The translations under genes and the position numbers were made by a program. The notes below the pieces were generated by a model. That model ran no database searches, was not told where the DNA came from, and saw only the letters and a program-made list of their open reading frames with translations. From positions 1-64,000 of the forward strand of contig JAQTMZ010000008.1 in NCBI GenBank assembly GCA_028714075.1: a stretch of DNA of 64,000 nucleotides, given 5' to 3'. Positions 28,534 through 36,977 of this stretch are shown one piece after another. Origin of the DNA: Gallionella sp. GTDB lineage: Bacteria > Pseudomonadota > Gammaproteobacteria > Burkholderiales > Gallionellaceae. The first letter of the stretch is position 1, and the number at the start of each line of letters is the position of its first letter.

Positions 28534-29379
28534 ATGCATGCCGAGTCGGATACAAAAGCTGCCGAACAGGTGTTAAATGGAATCCATTTGCCGCCATGTC
28601 CAACTTCATTGTTGGCAGCGATGAAAGAGGCGCGGTCACCCGATGCGGATATGGGGCGGATAGTGCGTTTGATTGGGCAGGATGTCGGTTTGTCCGCCCC
28701 GATGCTCAAACTCGCCAATTCGCCGTATTTCGGCCTGCGCAACAAAGTATCTTCGGTTCAGCAGGCGGTCGCGGTGCTGGGGCTCAGGAATACGGTCAAC
28801 CTGCTCAGCAATGTTGCGTTGCGCGCCAATGTAATGCCAAACCTGACTGGCATGGATGAATTCTGGGATCGCTCCAGCATGACCGCCCTAGCCGCATCCC
28901 GTATTGCGGCGCAGGTTCCCGGCATGTCTTGCGACGATGCTTATACCGTAAGCCTGTTTCACGATTGCGGCGTTCCGGTGCTCATGCAGAAATATCCTGA
29001 TTACCTCAAGAATGTCGACGAAATGTCGCGTATCAGCGGCAATACTTGTGAAACCGAAAACGCCTGTTATTCGACTACTCACGCGGTGGTAGGCAACCTG
29101 CTGGCGCGTAATTGGTTGCTGCCTCAGAACATGTGCCGCGCGATCCTGCACCATCACGACCACACAATTTTTTCCTCAATTACCGACCAAGCTTCGATTG
29201 AGATTTGCAGTTGGATAAGTATTGTCCAGGCGGCGGAATATATTGTGGATTCGCATTTGGATTTGCGTAATGAGGGATGGGCAATATGGCAACCTCTTGT
29301 GCTGAAACACCTGCAATTTTCCGGACAGGAGTTCGACGAATTACACAGCGACATAGTAGCCGTATTGAACGGTGATTAG
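28534..29379 (+). CDS. HDOD-domain signalling protein
   Basis: The 281-residue protein consists almost wholly of an HDOD domain (about 20-230), with LPPCPTSLLAAM, ANSPYFGLRNKVSSVQQAVAVLG and a helix-rich core. HDOD is a degenerate relative of the HD phosphohydrolase fold and usually acts in signalling without catalysis. There is no GGDEF, EAL or receiver domain. Nothing in the flanking genes (rpmB, H1-like protein) points to a pathway, though the window as a whole is rich in two-component genes. GGAA lies nine bases before the ATG. Confidence 0.85.
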   Translation: MHAESDTKAAEQVLNGIHLPPCPTSLLAAMKEARSPDADMGRIVRLIGQDVGLSAPMLKLANSPYFGLRNKVSSVQQAVAVLGLRNTVNLLSNVALRANVMPNLTGMDEFWDRSSMTALAASRIAAQVPGMSCDDAYTVSLFHDCGVPVLMQKYPDYLKNVDEMSRISGNTCETENACYSTTHAVVGNLLARNWLLPQNMCRAILHHHDHTIFSSITDQASIEICSWISIVQAAEYIVDSHLDLRNEGWAIWQPLVLKHLQFSGQEFDELHSDIVAVLNGD

Positions 29380-29400
29380 CCGCTGGTAATGCAGGTTCCC

Positions 29401-29772
29401 TTACAGCTTCTTCGGGCGATCAGTTTTAACCTTTTCCAGCCCCGCTATAGCACTCTTCAGTTGCGCTTTATTCATTTTACCCAAGGCCTTCAAGCCTGCG
29501 CGCAGCACTTCGCTCTTCTTAACATGTAACCCTGCCTCAAGGCACGCTTCCTTGATTTCAGCGATCTTCCGATACTCGGTTTTGGGCATGGAGAAGCTAT
29601 CATGCACCACTTTCACTTTAGGCTCTTTTTCAGATTTTTTCGCTGCCGGTTTCGGCATTGCCTTAACTTTTTTGGCTGTCGGCTTTACGACAGGTTTCGC
29701 CGCTTTTGCTGTGGCAAGAGATTTACTGGTTGCGGTTTTTTTTGCGGTTACTTCAGTCTTATCGGTAGTCAT
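29401..29772 (-). CDS. Lys/Ala-rich histone H1-like protein with a possible ribbon-helix-helix tail
   Basis: The ATG at 29772, with GGGAG upstream, gives 123 residues. The first 55 are low-complexity AK/PAKK repeats like bacterial H1/AlgP-type DNA-binding tails. Residues about 58-105 (MPKTEYRKIAEIKEACLEAGLHVKKSEVLRAGLKAL) look like a ribbon-helix-helix domain. It is probably a nucleoid-associated or regulatory protein; the exact role is unknown. The upstream part of the frame is not similar to anything and lacks a ribosome site. Confidence 0.7.
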   Translation of the reverse strand: MTTDKTEVTAKKTATSKSLATAKAAKPVVKPTAKKVKAMPKPAAKKSEKEPKVKVVHDSFSMPKTEYRKIAEIKEACLEAGLHVKKSEVLRAGLKALGKMNKAQLKSAIAGLEKVKTDRPKKL

Positions 29773-29978
29773 TTTTTTCTCCCAATATGTAAAGTGGCGG
29801 GAACAGTATATGCAATATCCCCCAAGAATAGAACTGTAATATTTACAGGCGCCTGAAGTGCCCGGCAGCTTTGGTTCCGCAGCGGCATGCCGAGATGCAC
29901 GGCTGCATAATTCGTGATGCCCGCAGCCATTCAAGCGAGGGTGCACAGGGTCGCTGCTTTACGGGGAAGGACTCAATC

Positions 29979-31007
29979 TTATTTACCTGCCGCTTGCCCG
30001 TACCAACCCTGCGTGGCATTGGCGATCTTTACCACCAGCAACATCACCGGCACTTCGATCAGCACGCCGACCACGGTCGCCAGCGCCGCGCCGGACTGGA
30101 AGCCGAACAGGCTGATGGCCGTGGCCACGGCCAGTTCGAAGAAGTTGCTCGCGCCGATCAGCGCCGAAGGAGCGGCGACGCAATGCGCCACGCCGAGACG
30201 GCGGTTCAGCCAGTAGGCCAGCCCGGCGTTGAACAACACCTGGATCAGGATCGGCACGGCCAGCATGGCGATTACCAGCGGTTGCGCGACGATGGCGTTG
30301 CCCTGCAACGCAAACAGCAGCACCAGCGTCACCAGCAGCGCGCCCATCGAATACGGCGCAATATGCCCCATCACTTGATTGAAAACCGATTCGCCTTGCG
30401 CCAGCAACCGGCGGCGCAACCATTGCGCGACGATGACCGGGATCACGATGTAGAACACCACCGAGACGAACAGCGTGTCCCACGGCACGGCGATACTGGC
30501 GACACCGAGCAGCAACGCCACCAGCGGTGCAAAGGCGAAGATCATGATGGTGTCGTTGAGCGCCACTTGCGACAGCGTGAAATAAGGGTCGCCTTTCACC
30601 AGGTTGCTCCACACGAACACCATCGCGGTGCATGGCGCGGCGGCCAGCAATATCAATCCGGCAATATAACTGTCGAGTTGATCCTGCGGCAGGTAATCGG
30701 CGAACACATGGCGGATAAACAACCAGCCGAGAAACGCCATCGAGAAAGGCTTCACGCCCCAGTTGACGAACAGCGTGACGCCGATACCGCGACTATGTTT
30801 CTTCACTTGATGCAGCGCGCCAAAGTCGATGCGCAACAACATTGGAACGATCATCACCCACACCAGCACCCCGACCGGAATGTTTACTTTGGCGATCTCC
30901 AGGCCGGCGATGGCGTGGAACACACCCGGCAGGAATTGCCCGAGCAGCACCCCGGCAACGATGCACAGCGCCACCCATACGGTCAGATAACGTTCGAAGA
31001 GACTCAT
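29979..31007 (-). CDS. arsB: ACR3-family arsenite efflux permease
   Basis: The 342-residue inner-membrane carrier has about ten helices and extrudes arsenite produced by ArsC. The ACR3 hallmark Cys lies in LILLAAAPCTAMVFVWS, with PVGVLVWVMIVPMLLRIDF early and LIGASNFFELAVATAISLFG late. It belongs to the ACR3 rather than the E. coli ArsB fold. It starts four bases after arsC ends, so the two are co-transcribed. Confidence 0.93.
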   Translation of the reverse strand: MSLFERYLTVWVALCIVAGVLLGQFLPGVFHAIAGLEIAKVNIPVGVLVWVMIVPMLLRIDFGALHQVKKHSRGIGVTLFVNWGVKPFSMAFLGWLFIRHVFADYLPQDQLDSYIAGLILLAAAPCTAMVFVWSNLVKGDPYFTLSQVALNDTIMIFAFAPLVALLLGVASIAVPWDTLFVSVVFYIVIPVIVAQWLRRRLLAQGESVFNQVMGHIAPYSMGALLVTLVLLFALQGNAIVAQPLVIAMLAVPILIQVLFNAGLAYWLNRRLGVAHCVAAPSALIGASNFFELAVATAISLFGFQSGAALATVVGVLIEVPVMLLVVKIANATQGWYGQAAGK

Positions 31008-31011
31008 TTGG

Positions 31012-31509
31012 TTAATCCTGAATACGGCCGATCTCGGCGAGCTTTTCTTTAAGGGTAAGCTTGTCCAGCGATTCGATAGGCAGGCTCATGAATAACTGGA
31101 TACGACGTGCCAACTGCTCGGCGGCCTTCTTGAAAGCTGCCCGCCGCGCCTCATCGCCCTCGACATGCGCGGGGTCGGGTATCCCCCAGTGCGCCGTGGC
31201 GGGCTTGCCCGGCCACACCGGGCAGGCTTTTCCGGCCGCGTTGTCACACACGGTAAAGATGAAGTCGATTTCTGGGGCGCCGGGTGCGGCGAACTCATCC
31301 CAGCTTTTGCTGCGCAGTCCTGCGGTGCTGTACCCCTGCTGCTGTAACCACTCCAATGCCCCCGGATTGACCCGCCTGGCAGGCTTGCTGCCTGCGCTGT
31401 ATGCCTTGAACTTACCCTTGCCCAATGTGTTGAACAGCACCTCGCCCAAAATGCTGCGCGCCGAATTACCGGTGCATAACACCAGCACGTTGTATCGTTT
31501 TTCACCCAT
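31012..31509 (-). CDS. arsC: Arsenate reductase, low-molecular-weight phosphatase type
   Basis: The 165-residue enzyme reduces arsenate to arsenite with thioredoxin or glutaredoxin. The active P-loop VLVLCTGNSARS carries the nucleophilic Cys12, and FTVCDNAAGKACPVWPG holds the other redox cysteines. The general acid Asp lies in HWGIPDPAHVEG. It precedes arsB and is preceded by a degraded arsR, so normal arsenic-responsive control may be lost. Confidence 0.94.
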   Translation of the reverse strand: MGEKRYNVLVLCTGNSARSILGEVLFNTLGKGKFKAYSAGSKPARRVNPGALEWLQQQGYSTAGLRSKSWDEFAAPGAPEIDFIFTVCDNAAGKACPVWPGKPATAHWGIPDPAHVEGDEARRAAFKKAAEQLARRIQLFMSLPIESLDKLTLKEKLAEIGRIQD

Positions 31510-31532
31510 TGCGATTTTCCCTTGTTAACGTA

Positions 31533-31720
31533 TCAATATTTTTTGATTGGCACATCGCAGGCATCCGGATCGCCCGCACAACAATTCTCGGTGAGATAAG
31601 CCAGCATGTTATTCATCACCGTAAAATTTGCGGCGTAATAAATGAAGCGCCAACACTAACCAAGTCGCCGGTTATAACCCAACGCATCAGCGACATATGC
31701 TTCGTAATTATTAAGCGTTA
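31533..31720 (-). pseudogene. Degraded arsR transcriptional repressor
   Basis: On the minus strand, immediately upstream of arsC, a frame ending at TGA 31533-31535 reads WRFIYYAANFTVMNNMLAYL then TENCCAGDP. That is the C-terminus of ArsR. A TAG lies at about 31656-31658. Just upstream, HMSLMRWVITGDLVSV in another frame resembles the preceding ArsR segment, which points to a frameshift. The DNA-binding N-terminus and any start codon are missing. A 207-base repeat element begins about 30 bases further on. Confidence 0.7.
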
Positions 31721-31751
31721 CATAATTCATGACAGAGGCACATATAGCAAC

Positions 31752-31958
31752 CGTCATTCCGGCGAAGGCCGAAATCCAGGCAATTATCAAATACACACAA
31801 AGTGTGACGACACCTAAAAACACGGCTTTGTCCGCTACGCGGAATTATATCCAAACCGGATTCCGGCGCCCTCACCTCAATCCTCTCCCAGAGGGAGATG
31901 AGGCAATTGCTCTTTCCTCTCTGGAGGAAAGTTGGATAGAGGGCTGGCCGGAATGACG
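31752..31958. repeat. Composite repeat bounded by CGTCATTCCGGC inverted ends
   Basis: The exact inverted ends cgtcattccggc and gccggaatgacg enclose 183 bases. Inside are a gtccgctacgcgga hairpin and a CTCTCCC-like unit (cctctcccagagggagatga). No gene is visible here. The region 31640-32143 holds only this element, the arsR relic and the porin terminator. Confidence 0.75.
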
Positions 31959-32064
31959 ATTTTTTTTGGTTTTGCTCGCTGCCTTCATTTATGTAAAGCT
32001 CAATAATGGGTCGTGATAGTAGTTGCCCCATATGACAAAAATATCCCCAATCCACCTGAAATAG

Positions 32065-32090
32065 AAACGGGCATCCAAAGATGCCCGTTT
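32065..32090 (-). terminator. Intrinsic terminator of the porin gene
   Basis: On the minus strand AAACGGGCATC-TTTG-GATGCCCGTTT forms a stable hairpin. It lies about 54 bases beyond the porin stop codon. Confidence 0.8.
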
Positions 32091-32143
32091 TGATTTGTGG
32101 CTACAGAGTGCGGCCTAATCCACTGCGCTGGCTGATGGCTCGA

Positions 32144-33604
32144 CTAGAAATCAACCTGCCCGCGGAATGTGACGGCCTTTTCGCTGGCGCTGCCATTCAC
32201 CAAAGCAGTTCCAGCGGCATTTTTGAAATCGGTCTTGACGTAGTTAAGCAGCAGGCGTGTGTGTGGGTTGAGTATCCACTTCAGGCCCAAAGTCGTGGCA
32301 TTCGTGCTGGTGGCCATCACGTTGGTGGCGGTGGCGGCCAGGAGATCTGCGACAGCAAAATTGCTGGCGTCAAACTTGCTGTAACGCGCACCGATTTCCC
32401 ACGCGCCCCAACCGGAACCCGAGCCGGTGAAGTTCTGGTTGGGTTTCAGCCGTTTGCCAAACTTGGCACTGGCACCGTCGTAGGTGGGCGCGTAGCTCTC
32501 GCCGGTAATGTTCCAGTTGACGGCGGCATACCAGGACTTGAGGTCACGATTCCCGGCGGCGATGCCAGCGGCGGTGGCATTGTCAAACGATGCCTTGACA
32601 TATTCCGAACTGAATTTGACCGGGCCTTTAGCGAGCGCGAGCTCGAATGCGTTGCGCCCTACCTTGATCCTGTTGCCCGCGGTATAGCCGCCCGCCTTTG
32701 TGCTGAAGAAGGTGCCGCCCCGCGCTTCGGTAGCCATGGTCAATTGTGTTGCATTACCGTCTTGCGTGCCGCGCGAGAACGCGCCACCCACGTGAACCAC
32801 GGCATCCTGCATGTTGCCCATCAGGTCGGCGATGTTGAACGTGAGACGGCCGGTGATATCCTTGCCGTCGTTAGCGGCACTGCCGCCAGCGGGTTCGGTC
32901 GTGTTCTGCATGCCGGAGTTGGTCATGTTGCCGTTGGACACGGCCAGCGCATAGTAGATGCCCTTGCGCGGCACGCCATGCAACTGGATGCCGCGGTCGA
33001 ACGCCGGCACCAGGCTCATCGCCAGCGAACGCTCCTGGAAGTTGATGAAGCGCGAACTGCCCAGCTCCTCCATTCCCATCGGCATTTTGAACTGGCCGAT
33101 TTTCAGTTGCGCCTGCTCCCAGTAGTTCAGGTTCAGAAAATACTCGATCATGGGACTAGGCGAGGCAGCGCTTGGTTTGGCGAAATCGGCGAGGGTTTCG
33201 AATTCGACATATTTGTAGAACTTGCCCTTCGCACCAAAATAGGCGCGGCGGATATCGAAGGTGTTGGGTTTGCCCGTGTTGGGGGCGATGAATTGGCGAT
33301 AATCGGCCTGGACCCGGCCATTGATCGACATCTTGAATTCCTTGTCGGCGGATTCCCAGGAAATGCCGTCCTTGAACGAAGTTATAACTTCATCACCCTT
33401 TTTCTTCTCTGTTGCCACTACTTCTTTTTCCTTTTCGCTGGCGCTGCTCTTCAGCATCTGGTCGCCTTCTTCCTTGGTCATCATGCCTTTCTTAACCATG
33501 AAGTTGATAAGGTCGGTGGCGGAATCAGCCATGGCCACCGCAGGAAAAACCAGAGCGGCGGCAATGGCTGCCACGATGATTTTCTTTTGGATTTTCTTTT
33601 GCAT
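32144..33604 (-). CDS. Phosphate-selective porin, OprO/OprP family
   Basis: The 486-residue outer-membrane barrel has a signal peptide (IIVAAIAAALVFPAVAMA) and then a short coiled-coil linker (FMVKKGMMTKEEGDQML, Lys/Glu-rich) typical of OprP relatives. The barrel runs from about residue 75 to the C-terminal aromatic FRGQVDF. It is expected to admit phosphate or pyrophosphate. Its divergent position opposite pstS, with Pho-box-like sequences between, supports that. GAGGAG lies six bases before the ATG. Confidence 0.88.
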   Translation of the reverse strand: MQKKIQKKIIVAAIAAALVFPAVAMADSATDLINFMVKKGMMTKEEGDQMLKSSASEKEKEVVATEKKKGDEVITSFKDGISWESADKEFKMSINGRVQADYRQFIAPNTGKPNTFDIRRAYFGAKGKFYKYVEFETLADFAKPSAASPSPMIEYFLNLNYWEQAQLKIGQFKMPMGMEELGSSRFINFQERSLAMSLVPAFDRGIQLHGVPRKGIYYALAVSNGNMTNSGMQNTTEPAGGSAANDGKDITGRLTFNIADLMGNMQDAVVHVGGAFSRGTQDGNATQLTMATEARGGTFFSTKAGGYTAGNRIKVGRNAFELALAKGPVKFSSEYVKASFDNATAAGIAAGNRDLKSWYAAVNWNITGESYAPTYDGASAKFGKRLKPNQNFTGSGSGWGAWEIGARYSKFDASNFAVADLLAATATNVMATSTNATTLGLKWILNPHTRLLLNYVKTDFKNAAGTALVNGSASEKAVTFRGQVDF

Positions 33605-33737
33605 TTAAAACTCCTCAATTATTGAGTTGAAGCGGAACATTCCGCCGAATACCAGCAAATTCCATCGATGGAATTCGGGGCGGATTCTGCCAAACAAAAT
33701 TCAATAATCAGGGGTTGCAACGAAAACTTAATGAGCC

Positions 33738-33781
33738 CGTCACAAAAGTTTAACGGGGTCGTCATAAAAATTTAACGGGGT
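33738..33781 (+). promoter_or_regulatory. Tandem 22-base direct repeat, Pho-box-like
   Basis: Two contiguous 22-base units differ at two positions; each starts cgtcaYaaaaRtttaac and ends ggggt. The CGTCA(C/T)AAAA half-sites with helical spacing resemble PhoB-binding boxes. It lies between the divergent porin and pstS genes and may serve both. The rest of the 336-base gap (33605-33940) holds the second Pho-like block and no gene. Confidence 0.55.
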
Positions 33782-33823
33782 GGCTTGAAACTGCAAACCT
33801 GAGCTGCGTTGCAGTAACGCCGC

Positions 33824-33860
33824 TCTGTAATAACCCGGAGTAATAACCCGGTCGCACAAT
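33824..33860 (+). promoter_or_regulatory. Pho-box-like region of the first pstS
   Basis: Ctctgtaataacccggagta continues into taacccggtcgcacaat, containing a 13-base tandem duplication (gtaataacccgg twice). It is the counterpart of the clearer Pho box at 35756 before the second pstS. The leader sequences after both are also alike. Confidence 0.5.
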
Positions 33861-33940
33861 TACCCCAACATGCATGTTGGCAACAGGAAGTCGTTAAATT
33901 AACCGGCATCCATGAAGCGATACAACCAAATGGAGAACAC

Positions 33941-34990
33941 ATGAACAGCAAGCTCAAACAACTCATCATCGGCATTACCACTGCCACCGCAATGGCTTAC
34001 GCCGCCGTGAGCCACGCAAACGACATCACTGGTGCCGGCGCGACATTCCCCTACCCGATTTATGCCAAGTGGGCCGAAGCGTACAAGGCGCAGACCGGCA
34101 TTGGCATGAACTACCAGTCCATCGGCTCCGGCGGCGGCATCAAGCAAATTACCGCCAAGACCGTGGATTTCGGCGCATCCGATATGCCGCTCAAACCGGA
34201 AGAACTGGATAAAAATGGCCTGATGCAATTCCCCACCGTGATCGGCGGCGTAGTCCCGGTCATTAACGTCAATGGTATTGACTCCGGCAAGCTGAAACTG
34301 ACCGGCACCGTTTTGGCCGACATCTACCTGGGCAAGATCACCAAGTGGAATGACCCGGCTCTGGCTGCGCTGAACGCCGACCTTAAACTGCCCGACGAAA
34401 ACATCACCGTGGTGCACCGCTCGGACGGTTCCGGCACCAGTTTCATTTTCACCAACTACCTGTCCAAGGTAAGCGCAGACTGGAAATCAAGCGTAGGCGA
34501 AGGTACTGCGGTTTCCTGGAAGGCGGGCACCGGCGGCAAAGGTAACGAAGGAGTCGCTTCTTATGTGCAACGCATGAAGAACACGATCGGATATGTTGAG
34601 TATGCCTACGCGCTGCAAAACAGGATGAACACCGTGCAGATGAAAAATCGCGACGGCCAGTTCGTCAAGGCGGATGATATCAGTTTCAAGGCTGCCGCAG
34701 CGGGCGCGCATTGGGACAAGGCACCGGGCTTCTATGAAATCCTGACCGACGAAGCGGGCAAGGAAAGCTGGCCGATCAGCGGCGCAACTTTCGTCCTGAT
34801 GCACAAGGCGCAGGAAAAACCGGAAACCGGCAAGGAAGTGCTGAAGTTCTTCGACTGGGCTTACGACAAGGGCGGCAAGCTGGCTGCCGATCTGGACTAT
34901 GTGCCGCTGCCGGAAAATGTCGTGAAGCTGATCCGTGCCGCATGGAAAGCGCAACTCAAGGATGCCGCCGGTAACGCGTTGGTGAAATAG
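33941..34990 (+). CDS. pstS: Phosphate-binding protein PstS, copy 1
   Basis: The 349-residue periplasmic phosphate-binding protein belongs to the PstSCAB ABC importer. The signal peptide ends at VSHA-NDITGAGATFPYP. Phosphate ligands lie in GAGATFPYP, SIGSGGGIKQI, DFGASDMPL and VHRSDGSGTSFIF. GGAGAAC precedes the ATG. It is almost identical in length and very similar in sequence to the second pstS at 35859. phoB lies between them. Confidence 0.96.
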   Translation: MNSKLKQLIIGITTATAMAYAAVSHANDITGAGATFPYPIYAKWAEAYKAQTGIGMNYQSIGSGGGIKQITAKTVDFGASDMPLKPEELDKNGLMQFPTVIGGVVPVINVNGIDSGKLKLTGTVLADIYLGKITKWNDPALAALNADLKLPDENITVVHRSDGSGTSFIFTNYLSKVSADWKSSVGEGTAVSWKAGTGGKGNEGVASYVQRMKNTIGYVEYAYALQNRMNTVQMKNRDGQFVKADDISFKAAAAGAHWDKAPGFYEILTDEAGKESWPISGATFVLMHKAQEKPETGKEVLKFFDWAYDKGGKLAADLDYVPLPENVVKLIRAAWKAQLKDAAGNALVK

Positions 34991-35013
34991 GCTGGTACCC
35001 GAAAACTATAATC

Positions 35014-35040
35014 CGGGAGCCATTGGCTCCCGTTATTTTT
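35014..35040 (+). terminator. Intrinsic terminator after the first pstS
   Basis: CGGGAGCC-ATT-GGCTCCCG is followed by TTATTTTT. It lies 24 bases after the stop of pstS copy 1 and just before phoB. It should limit read-through from pstS into phoB. Confidence 0.8.
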
Positions 35041-35061
35041 CATGAGAATAATAGTCAAATA

Positions 35062-35748
35062 ATGAGTGCAAAAATCTTGATCGTGGAAGATGAACCGGCA
35101 ATTTCCGAACTGCTGGCGTTTAATGTCATACAGGCCGGTTTTCGGGCGATGCGTGCAGAAGATGCGGATAGCACATGGCAACAAATCCGCAAAAACATGC
35201 CGGATTTGATTTTGCTGGATTGGATGCTGCCGGGAACCGAAGGCATAACGCTGGCGAAACAACTGCGCGCCGAGGCGCATACCAAAAACATCCCGATCAT
35301 CATGCTGACCGCGCGCGGCGAAGAGCGCGACAAGGTGATGGGGCTGGAGTCGGGTGTGGACGATTATGTCACCAAGCCGTTTTCCCCGCGCGAATTGATG
35401 GCGCGCATCCGCGCCATGCTGCGCCGCCATGCCCCGCAGATGCCGGATGCAACGGTGACGGCGGGCGCGCTGGAACTAGCGCCCGCGACCCATCGCGTAA
35501 CCGCAAAAGGCATGGCCGTTGAACTGACACCGGTGGAATTTCGCCTGCTGCATTTTTTCATGACCCATACCGAGCGGGTATATAGCCGCACGCAATTGCT
35601 CAATGAGGTGTGGGGCACGCAGGTGTTTGTCGAAGAACGCACGGTAGACGTGCATATTCGCCGCCTGCGCGCCGCGCTGGAGCCCGCCGAAATGGGCAGC
35701 CTCGTTCAGACGGTACGCGGCAGCGGCTATCGTTTTTCCACCAGTTAG
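35062..35748 (+). CDS. phoB: Phosphate regulon response regulator PhoB
   Basis: The 228-residue OmpR-family regulator has a receiver domain with VEDEPAISELL, the phospho-Asp in LLDWMLPG (about residue 53) and the Lys in KPFSPRELMARI. A winged-helix DNA-binding domain ends RTVDVHIRRLRAALEP...VQTVRGSGYRF. The ATG at 35062 (MSAKILIVEDEP) is used; the frame upstream starts at TTG in the terminator. No phoR gene follows: the second pstS comes next. The cognate kinase must be elsewhere. Confidence 0.94.
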   Translation: MSAKILIVEDEPAISELLAFNVIQAGFRAMRAEDADSTWQQIRKNMPDLILLDWMLPGTEGITLAKQLRAEAHTKNIPIIMLTARGEERDKVMGLESGVDDYVTKPFSPRELMARIRAMLRRHAPQMPDATVTAGALELAPATHRVTAKGMAVELTPVEFRLLHFFMTHTERVYSRTQLLNEVWGTQVFVEERTVDVHIRRLRAALEPAEMGSLVQTVRGSGYRFSTS

Positions 35749-35755
35749 AGGCTAA

Positions 35756-35773
35756 CTGTAATAATCCTGTCAC
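35756..35773 (+). promoter_or_regulatory. Pho box of the second pstS
   Basis: CTGTAAT-AATC-CTGTCAC gives two 7-base half-sites spaced by four bases, a good match to the PhoB consensus. It begins eight bases after the phoB stop codon and about 86 bases before the second pstS start. Confidence 0.75.
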
Positions 35774-35858
35774 ACAACTCCCCTAGCATGCACGCTCGCA
35801 ACCAAGCGTTGCCGGTTAAACCGGCATCCTTGAAGCAATACAACCCAATGGAGACGGC

Positions 35859-36908
35859 ATGAATAGCAAACTCAAGCAACTCATCATCGGCATCGCCACT
35901 ACCGCTGCGCTGGTTTGCGCCAATGCAAGCCGGGCAACCGACATCACCGGTGCGGGCGCGACATTCCCCTACCCGATTTACGCCAAGTGGGCCGAAGCAT
36001 ACAAGGCGCAGACTGGCGCGGCCATGAACTATCAGTCCATCGGCTCCGGCGGCGGCATCAAGCAAATCACCTCAAAGACCGTGGATTTCGGCGCATCCGA
36101 CATGCCGCTCAAGCCGGAAGAACTGGAAAAGAACGGCCTGATGCAATTTCCGACCGTGATCGGCGGCGTGGTTCCTGTGATCAATGTGGCGGGCATCAAT
36201 GCCGGCACGCTGAAACTGGACGGCAGCACCTTGGCCAATATCTACCTGGGCAAAATCACCAAATGGAATGATCCCGCGCTGGTTGCGCTGAACAAGGACA
36301 TCAAGCTGCCCGATGGCAACATCACCGTCGTGCACCGCTCGGACGGCTCCGGCACCAGTTTCATTTTCACCAACTACCTGTCCAAGGTCAGCGCCGAATG
36401 GAAATCCTCCGTGGGTGAAAGCACCGCGGTTTCCTGGAAAACCGGGATCGGCGGAAAAGGCAACGAAGGTGTGGCCGCCAACGTGCAACGCATGAAGAAC
36501 ACCATCGGCTATGTGGAGTATGCCTACGCGCTGCAGAACAAGATGAATACCGTGCAGATGAAGAATCGCGACGGCCAGTTCGTCAAGCCGGAGGACAATA
36601 GTTTCAAGGCTGCCGCTGCCGGTGCACAATGGGACAAGGCGCCGGGTTTCTACAAAATCCTGACCGACGAAGCGGGCAAGGAAAGCTGGCCGATCAGCGG
36701 CGCGACTTTCGTCCTGATACACAAGGCGCAGGAGAAGCCGGAAACCGGCAAGGAAGTGCTGAAGTTCTTCGACTGGGCTTATGACAAGGGCGGCAAGCTG
36801 GCTTCCGAACTGAACTATGTGCCGCTGCCGGACAATGTCGTGAAACTGATCCGCGCCGCATGGAAAGCGCAAATCAAGGATGCTGCCGGTAATGCGTTGG
36901 TGAAATAG
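35859..36908 (+). CDS. pstS: Phosphate-binding protein PstS, copy 2
   Basis: The 349-residue periplasmic protein shares nearly all binding motifs with copy 1: GAGATFPYP, SIGSGGGIKQI, DFGASDMPL and VHRSDGSGTSFIF. Differences are mainly conservative. The leaders of the two genes are also alike, so the duplication included the promoter. It precedes pstC. A hairpin lies between them that may set the higher PstS to PstC ratio. Confidence 0.96.
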   Translation: MNSKLKQLIIGIATTAALVCANASRATDITGAGATFPYPIYAKWAEAYKAQTGAAMNYQSIGSGGGIKQITSKTVDFGASDMPLKPEELEKNGLMQFPTVIGGVVPVINVAGINAGTLKLDGSTLANIYLGKITKWNDPALVALNKDIKLPDGNITVVHRSDGSGTSFIFTNYLSKVSAEWKSSVGESTAVSWKTGIGGKGNEGVAANVQRMKNTIGYVEYAYALQNKMNTVQMKNRDGQFVKPEDNSFKAAAAGAQWDKAPGFYKILTDEAGKESWPISGATFVLIHKAQEKPETGKEVLKFFDWAYDKGGKLASELNYVPLPDNVVKLIRAAWKAQIKDAAGNALVK

Positions 36909-36932
36909 GCCGGTATTCCCAAGTTATAATCG

Positions 36933-36957
36933 CGGGGGTTAACGCCCCCGTTATTTC
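36933..36957 (+). terminator. Hairpin between pstS copy 2 and pstC
   Basis: CGGGGGTT-AACGCCCCCG is followed by ttatttcttc. It is probably a partial terminator or RNA-stabilising hairpin, since pstC needs transcription from upstream. Confidence 0.65.
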
Positions 36958-36977
36958 TTCATAAACGAACTCAATTT

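Noticed and set aside
29871..31052. Plus-strand 393-codon frame opposite the arsenite permease
   Set aside because: Histidine- and glutamine-rich antisense shadow; the ACR3 permease is clear.
32081..33625. Plus-strand 514-codon frame opposite the porin
   Set aside because: Includes the porin terminator hairpin; no domain is recognisable, and the minus-strand porin has a signal peptide and barrel features.
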